Assembly: GCA_965228215.1 (NCBI GenBank)
Contig: OZ245800.1
Coordinates: forward strand, 2,480,001-2,544,000
Origin: Maricaulis sp965228215
GTDB taxonomy: Bacteria; Pseudomonadota; Alphaproteobacteria; Caulobacterales; Maricaulaceae
Direction of reading: 5' to 3'
Length of the DNA: 64,000 nt
Shown here: positions 18,531 to 25,872 of the stretch, in pieces
Layout: every line of letters begins with the position of its first letter
How positions within the stretch are numbered: the first letter of the stretch is position 1
Position numbers and translations under genes: made by a program
The notes under the pieces: generated by a model
What the model was told of the DNA's origin: nothing
The model's input: the letters and a program-made list of their open reading frames with translations, nothing else
The model's database searches: none

Positions 18531-19160
18531 ATGCGATTCTTCTTTTCGGCGATTTTGATGATGGCGGCCGGCGCCATGGCCTTTGGCCAGGACGTGACCT
18601 ACTGGGTCGTGTCGGGCGTGGACGATGACGACACGCTCAATATCCGGACCCAGCCCAATGCCCGTTCCGAGATTGTTGGCGAATTGCCGCCGGGTGACGG
18701 CCTGATCGAGGTCACGCTCGTCGAGGAAGGCTGGGCCCAGATTGCCTATGACAATTCTCCCGAAGGCCATGGCTGGGTGTCCTCGGCCTATCTGCGCCAG
18801 GTTGAGCCTGATGTCTGGCTCGATACCGGTCTGCCGGCCGGGCTGAGCTGCAGTGGAACCGAACCCTTCTGGGGAATGAGCCAGGATGGTGAACGCCTGG
18901 TCGTCGATGCGTTCTGGCGTGACCGGGAAACGGAAATCCTGGACGTGACTGGTACCGGACGTGCGCACGGCATTGCCTGGCCATCGGTGGTGGAAGCGGA
19001 TGACGGCCGGGCCATGGCTGTCATCGAGCCGCGGCAATGTTCCGACGGCATGAGCGATCTGAGCTATGGCTGGAGCGTTAACCTGATCCTGCGCGGTGAG
19101 GGACGGGACGGAAATCCGCTGGTGCTGGAAGGCTGTTGCCGGGTACCGCTGCCGGAATAA
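18531..19160 (+). CDS. Secreted SH3-domain protein
   Basis: 209 residues with a signal peptide (MRFFFSAILMMAAGAMAFG, cleavage likely near 19-20). Residues about 24-90 form a bacterial SH3 (SH3_3) domain with the LNIRTQPNARSEIVGELPPG pattern and closing GWVSSAYLR, usually involved in binding cell-wall peptides. The second half begins SCSGTEPFWGMS and belongs to a small family often following SH3 domains (COG3650-like), with four cysteines that may form disulfides. The start has a strong GGAGGAGG site. Periplasmic function is unknown. Confidence 0.8.
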   Translation: MRFFFSAILMMAAGAMAFGQDVTYWVVSGVDDDDTLNIRTQPNARSEIVGELPPGDGLIEVTLVEEGWAQIAYDNSPEGHGWVSSAYLRQVEPDVWLDTGLPAGLSCSGTEPFWGMSQDGERLVVDAFWRDRETEILDVTGTGRAHGIAWPSVVEADDGRAMAVIEPRQCSDGMSDLSYGWSVNLILRGEGRDGNPLVLEGCCRVPLPE

Positions 19161-19298
19161 TCCGGCCGCCGCGGAATTTTGCAGATAAAAGTGCACCTGC
19201 TGCATCCAGATGGGCACCCGGTGGCGACTTACTCATGAAAACACGCTGAAGCGCCCCGGCAGACGGGCGCGATCACGGTGCAGTTGAAAGGAATGAGA

Positions 19299-19739
19299 AT
19301 GGATATCGGTACGTCATTCGGGGATTTCATGTTCGCCTATTGGTGGCTGCTCTTCCCGCTGGCCTTCTTCGTGGCCGGCGGCTGGAACAGCTTCATGCGT
19401 TTCCAGCGCTCCAAGGCAAAGATCGAACTCCTCAAGACCTATGCAGCAGCGGGCAAGGAACCGCCGAAGGATCTGGTGGACAGTCTCAACAAGGACAGCA
19501 CGGACGAGGACTGGCAGGAAATGGACGAACGTCATTCAAGCAATTCGGGCGGAGGCAGCAATGCCTTCCTGGTCATCCTGTTCGCCGGTTTTGCCGGGGT
19601 CTTTTACCTGGAAGCCCAGATGGACTGGCTGGGCATCGGCAATGTCGCCTATTTCATCGCGCTGATCATGGGTGTGCTGTCACTCTCTTTCCTCGCCAGC
19701 GCCATGTTCGGTGGCCGGAATCGCCGATCGGGTGATTGA
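19299..19739 (+). CDS. Membrane protein of sigma-factor cassette A (DUF6249-like)
   Basis: 146 residues. One helix at about 8-28, a basic patch and the segment LLKTYAAAGKEPPKDLVDSL, a glycine/serine linker near 83-88, then two more helices. The arrangement of one helix, an amphipathic A-G-K-E-P-P-type segment, then two helices is repeated in the gene at 21305, and both precede an ECF sigma factor. I associate it loosely with DUF6249. The start is set by GAAAGGA six bases before this ATG. Its stop overlaps the sigma start (TGATG), so synthesis is coupled. A role in sensing or anchoring is inference. Confidence 0.7.
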   Translation: MDIGTSFGDFMFAYWWLLFPLAFFVAGGWNSFMRFQRSKAKIELLKTYAAAGKEPPKDLVDSLNKDSTDEDWQEMDERHSSNSGGGSNAFLVILFAGFAGVFYLEAQMDWLGIGNVAYFIALIMGVLSLSFLASAMFGGRNRRSGD

Positions 19740-20272
19740 TGTCCTCCGGTCCGACGGACGCCGCGCTGGTCGCGGCGGCCCGGTCGGGCTCGGATGCTGC
19801 CTTTGCGCGGCTCGTGGACCGTCACCAGCAGGCGGTCCGCAGTTTTTTGCGGCGCGTGTGCGGCAATGAGGCCGACGCCGATGACATGGCCCAGGAAACC
19901 TTCCTGGCCGCCTGGACTGCGCTGCGCACGCTGAAATCGGCGGAGCAATTGCGCACCTGGCTGTTCGGCATCGCCTGGCGCAAGGCCAAGTCGATGGCCC
20001 GGTCCGCCGCACGATCCCGTCAGCGCGAGACGGCCTGGCAGGAGGAAAGGCCCGACAGCCTGGACCCCAAGGCGGAAATGGGCCTGGCCATGCAGCAGGC
20101 CCTCGCTCAGCTGGCGCCCGACCAGCGGGCCGCCGTCGCGCTCTGTCTCGCAGGCGGCTGGTCGCACGGCGATGCTGCAACGGTCTTGGATATGCCGCTG
20201 GGTACGGTAAAATCGCATGTGAACCGCGGGCGTGCGCGGCTCGTGGAGATACTGGGAGTTGGCGATGAGTGA
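19739..20272 (+). CDS. ECF RNA polymerase sigma factor A
   Basis: 177-residue group 4 sigma factor. Region 2 (about 25-90) includes ADDMAQETFLAAW, the core-binding and -10 recognition helices; region 4 (about 125-172) ends with the helix-turn-helix MPLGTVKSHVNRGRARL, which recognises -35. It starts on the stop of the membrane protein gene and ends eight bases inside the next small membrane gene, so all three are probably one unit. It is paralogous to the sigma factor at 21707 (shared MPLGTVKSHVNRGRA block). Target promoters are unknown. Confidence 0.93.
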   Translation: MSSGPTDAALVAAARSGSDAAFARLVDRHQQAVRSFLRRVCGNEADADDMAQETFLAAWTALRTLKSAEQLRTWLFGIAWRKAKSMARSAARSRQRETAWQEERPDSLDPKAEMGLAMQQALAQLAPDQRAAVALCLAGGWSHGDAATVLDMPLGTVKSHVNRGRARLVEILGVGDE

Positions 20273-20591
20273 AACGGATCCTCTCAAGGCCTTCTTTGAC
20301 GCCGATGACACGCCGGTCATCGATGTGGAGTTCCGCACGGGCGTGATGGAAGCGGTCAGCCGCCGCCGTCTGCGCATCGAGCTGGGCCTGTGTTTCCTGG
20401 CCGGGCTGTTGCTGGTTGTCGCGCTGTGGGCCGTGTCGCCGGCGCTCGACGTGCTGGCATCAGCTATCCAGACCGGGCTGACCCAGGTCTATCTTGCCCT
20501 GGCCGTAACCGCGGTCATCGCGGCGACCGGCCATTACCTCACCCGGAACCGCCTGCCGTCGATCCGTATCCCGCAGATCCGGATATTCTGA
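20265..20591 (+). CDS. Small membrane protein of cassette A, putative anti-sigma factor
   Basis: 108 residues: a cytoplasmic N-terminal stretch of about 40 residues (LKAFFDADDTPVIDVEFRTG and an arginine-rich VSRRRLR segment) followed by two membrane helices at about 45-63 and 70-92. The gene overlaps the sigma gene by eight bases, the usual position and topology of an anti-sigma factor, though it lacks a recognisable ZAS or RskA motif. Its LKA-x-F...PV opening is shared with the last gene of the second cassette. The anti-sigma role is inferred from context. Confidence 0.65.
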   Translation: MSETDPLKAFFDADDTPVIDVEFRTGVMEAVSRRRLRIELGLCFLAGLLLVVALWAVSPALDVLASAIQTGLTQVYLALAVTAVIAATGHYLTRNRLPSIRIPQIRIF

Positions 20592-20670
20592 GGAAAACTC
20601 CGATCCGGGCACGCCGGATCACGTGAATCGCCTATAGTCGTGAAGAATTCAGTTTCGCGAGGGGACACGC

Positions 20671-21225
20671 ATGCTGGTTTTGATCCTGGGCCTGGTCCTG
20701 TTCCTGGGGGTTCATTCTCTGAGACTCATACCCGGAGCCCGGCCGGCCCTGGCCGGCGCGCTGGGCGAGGGACCGTTCAAACTGGTCTACACGGCTGTCT
20801 CGCTGGTCGGCTTCGGCCTGATCATCTATGGCAAGATCCTCGCCCACCCGTCGGAGATCGTGTTCGATCCGCCGATCTGGTCGCGGACGCTGGCCTTCAC
20901 GCTGGTCCCCATCGGTCTCATCCTGATCGTCGCCTCCTTCGCGCCCGGGCATATCCGGCGCTGGGTCCGGCATCCGATGCTGGCTAGCGTCGTGCTGTGG
21001 TCCTTCGCCCACCTGCTGGCGAATGGCGAGAAATCAGGCCTGGTCCTGTTCGGGGCCTTTTTTGCCTGGTCACTCGTGACCTTCATCTCCTCCTGTCTGC
21101 GCGAGACGCCACCGCCTGAAATCAAGGGCTGGGGAGGGGATCTGACAGCCATCGTCCTGGGCAGTCTGCTCGCCCTGATCCTGATCAATGTGCACATGTA
21201 TCTGTTCGGCGTTGCGCTGATCTGA
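20671..21225 (+). CDS. NnrU-family membrane protein
   Basis: 184 residues and five or six membrane helices. GLVLFLGVHSLRLIPGARPAL near the start and the central FAPGHIRRWVRHPMLASVVLW with its H-P pair are NnrU family marks. NnrU proteins were named from denitrification clusters and resemble steroid-isomerase-like methyltransferase membrane domains, but no nitrogen-oxide gene is present here. It sits exactly between the two sigma-factor cassettes with its own 79-base leader, so it may belong to that regulon; that is speculation. Confidence 0.85.
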   Translation: MLVLILGLVLFLGVHSLRLIPGARPALAGALGEGPFKLVYTAVSLVGFGLIIYGKILAHPSEIVFDPPIWSRTLAFTLVPIGLILIVASFAPGHIRRWVRHPMLASVVLWSFAHLLANGEKSGLVLFGAFFAWSLVTFISSCLRETPPPEIKGWGGDLTAIVLGSLLALILINVHMYLFGVALI

Positions 21226-21304
21226 GTCTTTTTGCATCCATTTCCCGGTTGCCGCGCATCTAGAACACAAAGGCGGCGTTGGGTCGCCGATTACGGAGGT
21301 TGAA

Positions 21305-21700
21305 ATGGGACCTGATATTCTCGTTCCGCTGGGCGCATTCGCGATGGTCGTCGCAATCGTTTTCGTGGCGGTCAACAGTGGCACGCAAAAGCGCAAGGCA
21401 ACGTTGCGAGTGGTCGAAGAGGCCATTCGCGCCGGTCAGGAAATGACGCCTGATACCATCCGCGCGCTCGGCATGCCCCGCAAGAACGCAAATGGTGACC
21501 TGAAAGCGGGTTCGATCCTGCTGGCTGTCGCCGCGGCGATGATCGTCTTCGGTCTGATGCTGTCCGGCATGGATGGTGGCGGGGACGAGGAAGTCCTGAT
21601 GGTCTTCACCGGCATGGCAGCCTTCCCGGGCTTCATTGGTGTCGTCCTGCTGGCCTTCGGTCTGCTGGGCAAGAAAAAAGACGATACGGAACAGGCCTAG
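21305..21700 (+). CDS. Membrane protein of sigma-factor cassette B (DUF6249-like)
   Basis: 131 residues with helices at about 5-24, 73-91 and 97-120. After the first helix come a basic K-R-K segment and RVVEEAIRAGQEMTPDTIRA, a counterpart of the amphipathic region in the protein at 19299. The C-terminus is charged (GKKKDDTEQA). It resembles DUF6249 proteins, small membrane proteins often coded next to ECF sigma factors; the family call is from memory. It precedes the second sigma gene by six bases. An ACGGAGG ribosome site supports the ATG. Confidence 0.7.
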   Translation: MGPDILVPLGAFAMVVAIVFVAVNSGTQKRKATLRVVEEAIRAGQEMTPDTIRALGMPRKNANGDLKAGSILLAVAAAMIVFGLMLSGMDGGGDEEVLMVFTGMAAFPGFIGVVLLAFGLLGKKKDDTEQA

Positions 21701-21706
21701 TAACCC

Positions 21707-22249
21707 ATGGCGGCGTCGGACGCAGAATTGACGGCCCTTGTAGTTGCCACCCGCAATACGGCAGCTTTCGGGGAACTCGTCCGGCGCCATCAGGGCCTGG
21801 TGCGAAGCATGCTCCAGCGCATGTGCCGCAATCACGCCCTGGCCGATGATCTGGCCCAGGATGCCTTTATCCGGGCCTTCGAGAAGATCGGCAGTTTCAA
21901 GGGAACGGGGACCTTCAAATCCTGGCTCTGCTCCATCGCCTACACGGAATTCCTGAAATCGGCGCGCAAGCGCAAATCGACGGAGCGGGCGATGGAGAAG
22001 TTCAAGACCGGTCTGGAGGAGAGCGAGGCCCCGCGGGATATGGGCAATGTGGTTGATCTCGACCGCGCCCTGGCCACGCTGAAAGAAGACGAACGTGCTG
22101 CCGTTGTTCTGTGTTATTCTTGCGGAATGTCGCATTCCGAGGCAGCGGAAGCGACGGGGATGCCACTGGGAACGGTGAAATCCCATGTGAACCGGGGGCG
22201 TGCGAAATTGCAGGCCTTCTTTGCTGAAGCGGAGGTAGTCGCGTCATGA
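21707..22249 (+). CDS. ECF RNA polymerase sigma factor B
   Basis: 180-residue group 4 sigma factor. Region 2 has ADDLAQDAFIRAFEKIGSFK, and region 4 ends in MPLGTVKSHVNRGRAKL, nearly identical to the sigma factor at 19739, though the linkers differ widely. A basic RKRKSTERAMEKFK linker joins the two regions. It is coupled by a 4-base overlap (ATGA) to the small gene at 22246. The near-identity of the -35-recognition helices suggests that both sigma factors may read related promoters, which sequence alone does not prove. Confidence 0.93.
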   Translation: MAASDAELTALVVATRNTAAFGELVRRHQGLVRSMLQRMCRNHALADDLAQDAFIRAFEKIGSFKGTGTFKSWLCSIAYTEFLKSARKRKSTERAMEKFKTGLEESEAPRDMGNVVDLDRALATLKEDERAAVVLCYSCGMSHSEAAEATGMPLGTVKSHVNRGRAKLQAFFAEAEVVAS

Positions 22250-22587
22250 CGATGAATGATGCATTCGATGAACGGCTCAAGGCCGCCTTCGCCCAGGCTG
22301 CCGAACCGGTCGAGACCGAAAGCGAGGCGGAAGCCTTTGCCAGGAAAGTCGCCGACAAACTGGCCAATCCCGACCGCAAGCGCGTGCTCATCCTGGGCGG
22401 TGCCGGCTCTACGGGCTCGGCAATTGCCGGCAGCCAGCTTGAATCCGTGTTCGGCAATGTGCAGGTCCCCACTGAAGGCCTGCTCGCCAATGCCGCCTTC
22501 CTGATGTCGCCGGAGGCGATGGCGGCCGGCGCCATGGCGATCACGGTGGCAACGGTCGCGCTGGTCCTTCCCAAGCGTATCGTCTGA
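22246..22587 (+). CDS. Small protein of cassette B, putative anti-sigma factor
   Basis: 113 residues. The N-terminal 45 are soluble and acidic (LKAAFAQAAEPVETESEAEA), then come an Arg/Lys patch and hydrophobic segments at about 46-62 and 93-110. The opening LKA-x-F-x-x-A-x-x-PV matches the third gene of cassette A, supporting duplication of the whole unit. An anti-sigma function is inferred from position only. The glycine-rich first helix (LGGAGSTGSAIAG) is weak, so a single helix is possible. Confidence 0.6.
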   Translation: MTMNDAFDERLKAAFAQAAEPVETESEAEAFARKVADKLANPDRKRVLILGGAGSTGSAIAGSQLESVFGNVQVPTEGLLANAAFLMSPEAMAAGAMAITVATVALVLPKRIV

Positions 22588-22604
22588 ATACGCAAACGGC
22601 TCTT

Positions 22605-22631
22605 TTGCACCGCAGCATCGTGAGCTAGTGT
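22605..22631 (+). promoter_or_regulatory. Candidate panB promoter
   Basis: TTGCAC (22605-22610), 13-base spacer, GCTAGTGT (from 22624). This is one of the clearest copies of the TTGC-N13-15-GCTA element in the window; panB starts 33 bases further on. It resembles the Caulobacter housekeeping consensus TTGACG...GCTANAWC. Confidence 0.55.
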
Positions 22632-22663
22632 CGCGGCTTCGTTTCCGAGCGAGGCCGCTAATC

Positions 22664-23491
22664 ATGTCAGCCCAGAGCCAGACCCGCCGTATCACGGCGC
22701 CTGATATCCGTTCCCGCAAGGGCAAGGAACCGCTCGTATGCCTGACAGCCTATGACGCGCCGATGGCCCGCATCCTCGACCCGCATTGCGACCTTCTCCT
22801 GGTCGGCGACAGTGTCGGCATGGTGGTGCACGGGCTGGACAGCACAATCGGCGTGACACTCGACATGATGATCATGCATGGCAAGGCCGTCATGCGCGGT
22901 GCTAAACGCGCACTGGTCGCCGTGGACATGCCTTTCGGCACGTATGAGACCTCGCCGGAACAAGCGTTCGAGAACGCGGCGCGGGTGATGGCAGAGACCG
23001 GCTGCCAGGCCATCAAGATCGAGAGCGGGACCTATGCCGCCGATACGATAGCCTTCATGGCCGAACGCTCCATTCCAGTTATCGGCCATGTCGGCCTGCG
23101 CCCGCAGGCGGCGCTGGCCGATGGCGGATTCAAGGCCAAGGGTCGGACCGACGGCGAGTGGCAGAAAGTCATCGACGAGGCGGTCGAGACCGACAAGGCC
23201 GGAGCTTTCGCCATCGTGATCGAGGGTGTCGACGAGGCTCTGGCCCGGGAGATCACCGAAGCCGTGTCTGTTCCCACGATCGGCATCGGCGCATCAGCTG
23301 CCTGCGACGGCCAGATCCTGGTCACCCAGGACATGCTGGGCGTGTTCGAATGGACACCAAAATTCGTGAAGCGTTTCGACAATATGGCCGAACGCACCGA
23401 CCGGGCGGTCGCGACCTATGCCGAGGAAGTGCGTTCGCGCACTTTCCCCTCAGGCGCGCAGGTCTACGCGCTGAAGCGCGCGGACGGCTAA
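22664..23491 (+). CDS. panB: 3-methyl-2-oxobutanoate hydroxymethyltransferase (PanB)
   Basis: 275-residue TIM-barrel enzyme that adds a hydroxymethyl group from methylene-tetrahydrofolate to ketoisovalerate, giving ketopantoate for coenzyme A synthesis. VGDSVGMVVHGLDSTIGVT (about 46-64) holds metal- and substrate-binding residues, and IKIESG, GHVGLRPQ and GIGASAACDGQILVTQD are family blocks. The ATG at 22664 is preferred to an in-frame ATG at 22628, which would overlap the promoter. panC is not in the window. It is flanked by promoter-like elements on both sides and is likely monocistronic. Confidence 0.96.
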   Translation: MSAQSQTRRITAPDIRSRKGKEPLVCLTAYDAPMARILDPHCDLLLVGDSVGMVVHGLDSTIGVTLDMMIMHGKAVMRGAKRALVAVDMPFGTYETSPEQAFENAARVMAETGCQAIKIESGTYAADTIAFMAERSIPVIGHVGLRPQAALADGGFKAKGRTDGEWQKVIDEAVETDKAGAFAIVIEGVDEALAREITEAVSVPTIGIGASAACDGQILVTQDMLGVFEWTPKFVKRFDNMAERTDRAVATYAEEVRSRTFPSGAQVYALKRADG

Positions 23492-23497
23492 GCTCTG

Positions 23498-23527
23498 TTG
23501 CCGCTGGGGCGCAGCTTCGCTAGGGTC
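23498..23527 (+). promoter_or_regulatory. Candidate promoter of the YfgM-like/bamB unit
   Basis: TTGCCG (23498-23503), 15-base spacer, GCTAGGGTC (23519-23527), immediately after the panB stop and 38 bases before the next start codon. Same element type as before panB. Confidence 0.5.
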
Positions 23528-23565
23528 CGGCAAACTCTTGCCCGGAATATGGAGCGCGCACCTAG

Positions 23566-24372
23566 GTGGCCGACATTTTTGAAGAAGTCGACGAGGAAGT
23601 TCGTCGCGACCGATATCTCGACCAATGGCGTAAATACGGGCCCTGGGTAATCTCCGGCGCGACGGCGATCGTGCTCGGCACGGCCGGCTGGCAGCTCTGG
23701 GATTACATGCATACCCAGGCGCTGAACCGCTCGTCTGATTCCTTCATTGCTGCGCAGACCGATTTCGAGGCCGGTCGCCTGCCGGATGCCACCACGGGTT
23801 TTGAACTCTTGATGGAAGAGGGCACGCCCGGCTATCAGGTGCTCGCTACCCTCCAGCGCGCCGCTGTTGCGCTCGAAGCCGGTGCGCCGCAGACCGCGGC
23901 CCAGTATTTCGACCAGGCCGCCGAACAATCCGGCGATCCGCTGATCCGCGATCTGGCCGTGCTCAAATCCGTCTGGGCCCGCTGGCCCACGCTGAGCGCC
24001 GCCGATATCGGCATCCGCCTGCGTCCGCTGACCAATGATGATCGCCCCTATCGCTACATGGCGCTGGAAAGCATTGCTGCCGCCGCCCTGCGTGATGGTG
24101 ATCTTGCTCAGGCTGAACGTGATTATGAATATCTGCGCAATCAGCTGACGATCCAGGAAGGCCTGTCGCCGGGCTCCACGCCTCGCGGCCTGTTCACGCG
24201 CATCGACGAGGCCCTGGCCGTGATCGTGCAACAGCAGACCCTGCTCGGCGATGCCGAGACGGTTCCTGAAGAGGCTGCCGCCGAGGCACCGGCTGAAATT
24301 GCAGCCGAAACCCCCGCCGAACCGGCGGAAGACACAACGGCTCAAGACGCCGAGGAAGCTGGCAATGATTGA
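23566..24372 (+). CDS. YfgM-like membrane-anchored TPR protein
   Basis: 268 residues with a GTG start. A conserved cytoplasmic N-terminus (DIFEEVDEEVRRDRYLDQWR) leads into one helix at about 29-48, then a periplasmic region of TPR-like helix pairs to about 215, and an alanine/glutamate/proline-rich tail. This is the DUF2133/YfgM type; E. coli YfgM joins SecYEG and periplasmic chaperones. It overlaps bamB by eight bases. The yfgM-bamB-der order is conserved in many proteobacteria and supports a role in outer-membrane protein traffic. Confidence 0.85.
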   Translation: MADIFEEVDEEVRRDRYLDQWRKYGPWVISGATAIVLGTAGWQLWDYMHTQALNRSSDSFIAAQTDFEAGRLPDATTGFELLMEEGTPGYQVLATLQRAAVALEAGAPQTAAQYFDQAAEQSGDPLIRDLAVLKSVWARWPTLSAADIGIRLRPLTNDDRPYRYMALESIAAAALRDGDLAQAERDYEYLRNQLTIQEGLSPGSTPRGLFTRIDEALAVIVQQQTLLGDAETVPEEAAAEAPAEIAAETPAEPAEDTTAQDAEEAGND

Positions 24373-25738
24373 TGTAAAGCGTATCCGCGCGGCGCTGCTG
24401 GCGCTGTCCCTGGCCCCGCTGGCGGCCTGTTCGTCCGTGCCCAACCCGCTCGACGGTGTCAGCCTGCCGGGTTTCGGCCGCGATGACGGCGACGAGGAAA
24501 CGGCGCCGGATGACGGCCGCGTCTCCATTCTCAGCTTTGAACAGGGCCTGCGCCTGGATGCCGGTGCCGAAACCGGCCCGGTCGTGCTGCCTCCGGCCTA
24601 TGTGAACACGCTCTGGCCGCAGCCCAGCGGTTATCCGACGGGCGCGCTGCAACACACCCAGGCCGCTGGTTCCCTAGACGTGCGCTGGCGTGAATCCATC
24701 GGCAACGGTTCCGACAATAACCGTCGTCTCAATGCCCGTCCGGTGATCGCCGACGGCCGGATCTTCGCGATCGACGCGGCCGGTGAGGTTTCGGCGCTCG
24801 ACGAGGCGACGGGATCGGAAATCTGGCGCATCGAACTGCCGGCACCGAACCGCCGTGACCGAATGGCCTTTGGCGGCGGTCTGGCCTTTGATGGCGGCCG
24901 TCTCTACGTGCATTCAGGCTACAACTACATTGTCGCGCTCGACGCCAGCAATGGTTCAGAGATCTGGCGCAGCGAAACCCTCGTGCCGTTCCACGGTGCG
25001 CCGACGGTCGCCGATGGCCGTATTTTCGTGACCAGTGACGACAATGAACTCCTGGCCATCGAGGCCAGTACAGGCACCGTGTTGTGGACCTATCAGGGTA
25101 TTATCGAGACCGCGCGTATCATCACTTCGCCGAGCCCGGCCGTACTGGGCGACATCGTAGTAGCGCCTTTCGCTTCCGGCGAACTGGTGGCCCTGCGTGT
25201 CCAGAACGGCAGCCCGGTCTGGTCCGACAGCCTGACCCGCTCGGGCAATCTCAACGCCCTGTCGGAGATCAATGATGTGGCCGGCAGCCCGGTTATCATC
25301 GACGGCACGGTCTACGCCATGAGCCATGCCGGCGTGCTGGTTGCGATCTCGCTTCGTTCCGGCGAACGCCTCTGGAGCCAGCCGGCGGGTGGCCTGCACA
25401 CGCCGTGGCTTGCGGGCGACTTCCTATACGTCGTGACCAGCGAGGCTGAAGTGGTCTGCGTGAACCGCCATACGGGCGCGGTGCACTGGATCCGCCAGCT
25501 GGATCTGTTCGAGGACGCCAACCGCCGCAAGAACCGAATTGCCTGGTCCGGCCCGGTTCTGGCCAGCGGCCGTGTGTTCGTGACGTCGAGCGCCGGCGAA
25601 GGTGTGCTGATCAATGCCTATGATGGCGAGATCTCCGGCACGGTGGATCTGCGGGATCCGGTCTTCATTCCGCCGATCATCGCCAATGAAACCGTCTACG
25701 TCCTCGCTGACAACGGACGCCTGAGCGCCCTGCGCTGA
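24365..25738 (+). CDS. bamB: Outer-membrane assembly lipoprotein BamB
   Basis: 457 residues. The signal peptide ends in PLAACS, so C22 is lipidated and the protein faces the periplasm from the outer membrane. The rest is an eight-bladed PQQ-like propeller with recurrent strands such as VSALDEATGSEIWR, IVALDASNGSEIWR and LLAIEASTGTVLWT. BamB is an accessory part of the BAM complex that inserts beta-barrel proteins. The ATG at 24365 lies inside the end of the YfgM-like gene. It is longer than the 392-residue E. coli protein, mainly through an acidic linker after the lipid anchor. Confidence 0.93.
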   Translation: MIDVKRIRAALLALSLAPLAACSSVPNPLDGVSLPGFGRDDGDEETAPDDGRVSILSFEQGLRLDAGAETGPVVLPPAYVNTLWPQPSGYPTGALQHTQAAGSLDVRWRESIGNGSDNNRRLNARPVIADGRIFAIDAAGEVSALDEATGSEIWRIELPAPNRRDRMAFGGGLAFDGGRLYVHSGYNYIVALDASNGSEIWRSETLVPFHGAPTVADGRIFVTSDDNELLAIEASTGTVLWTYQGIIETARIITSPSPAVLGDIVVAPFASGELVALRVQNGSPVWSDSLTRSGNLNALSEINDVAGSPVIIDGTVYAMSHAGVLVAISLRSGERLWSQPAGGLHTPWLAGDFLYVVTSEAEVVCVNRHTGAVHWIRQLDLFEDANRRKNRIAWSGPVLASGRVFVTSSAGEGVLINAYDGEISGTVDLRDPVFIPPIIANETVYVLADNGRLSALR

Positions 25739-25824
25739 CCGTCCGGCCGCATCGCATCGATGCAGCAGGTGTTTACTTGATGGCGCGCAGCCATTACACG
25801 GCTGCCCTCTTGGATATCAACCAG

Positions 25825-25851
25825 CCGGGTCCGATCCCTGATCGGGCCCGG
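25825..25851 (+). terminator. Strong hairpin between bamB and der
   Basis: 12-bp arms CCGGGTCCGATC and GATCGGGCCCGG with one G-U pair and a 3-base loop. No T-run follows (TTCGGTGCTT), so this may be a rho-dependent end, an mRNA stabiliser or part of the der leader, which begins 22 bases later. I cannot decide which. Confidence 0.4.
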
Positions 25852-25872
25852 TTCGGTGCTTGAGTTACGATC

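Noticed and set aside
18267..19217. 316-codon minus-strand frame spanning the slyX-SH3 gap
   Set aside because: It crosses two good plus-strand genes, has no family features, and the gap it covers contains the promoter and ribosome site of the SH3 gene.
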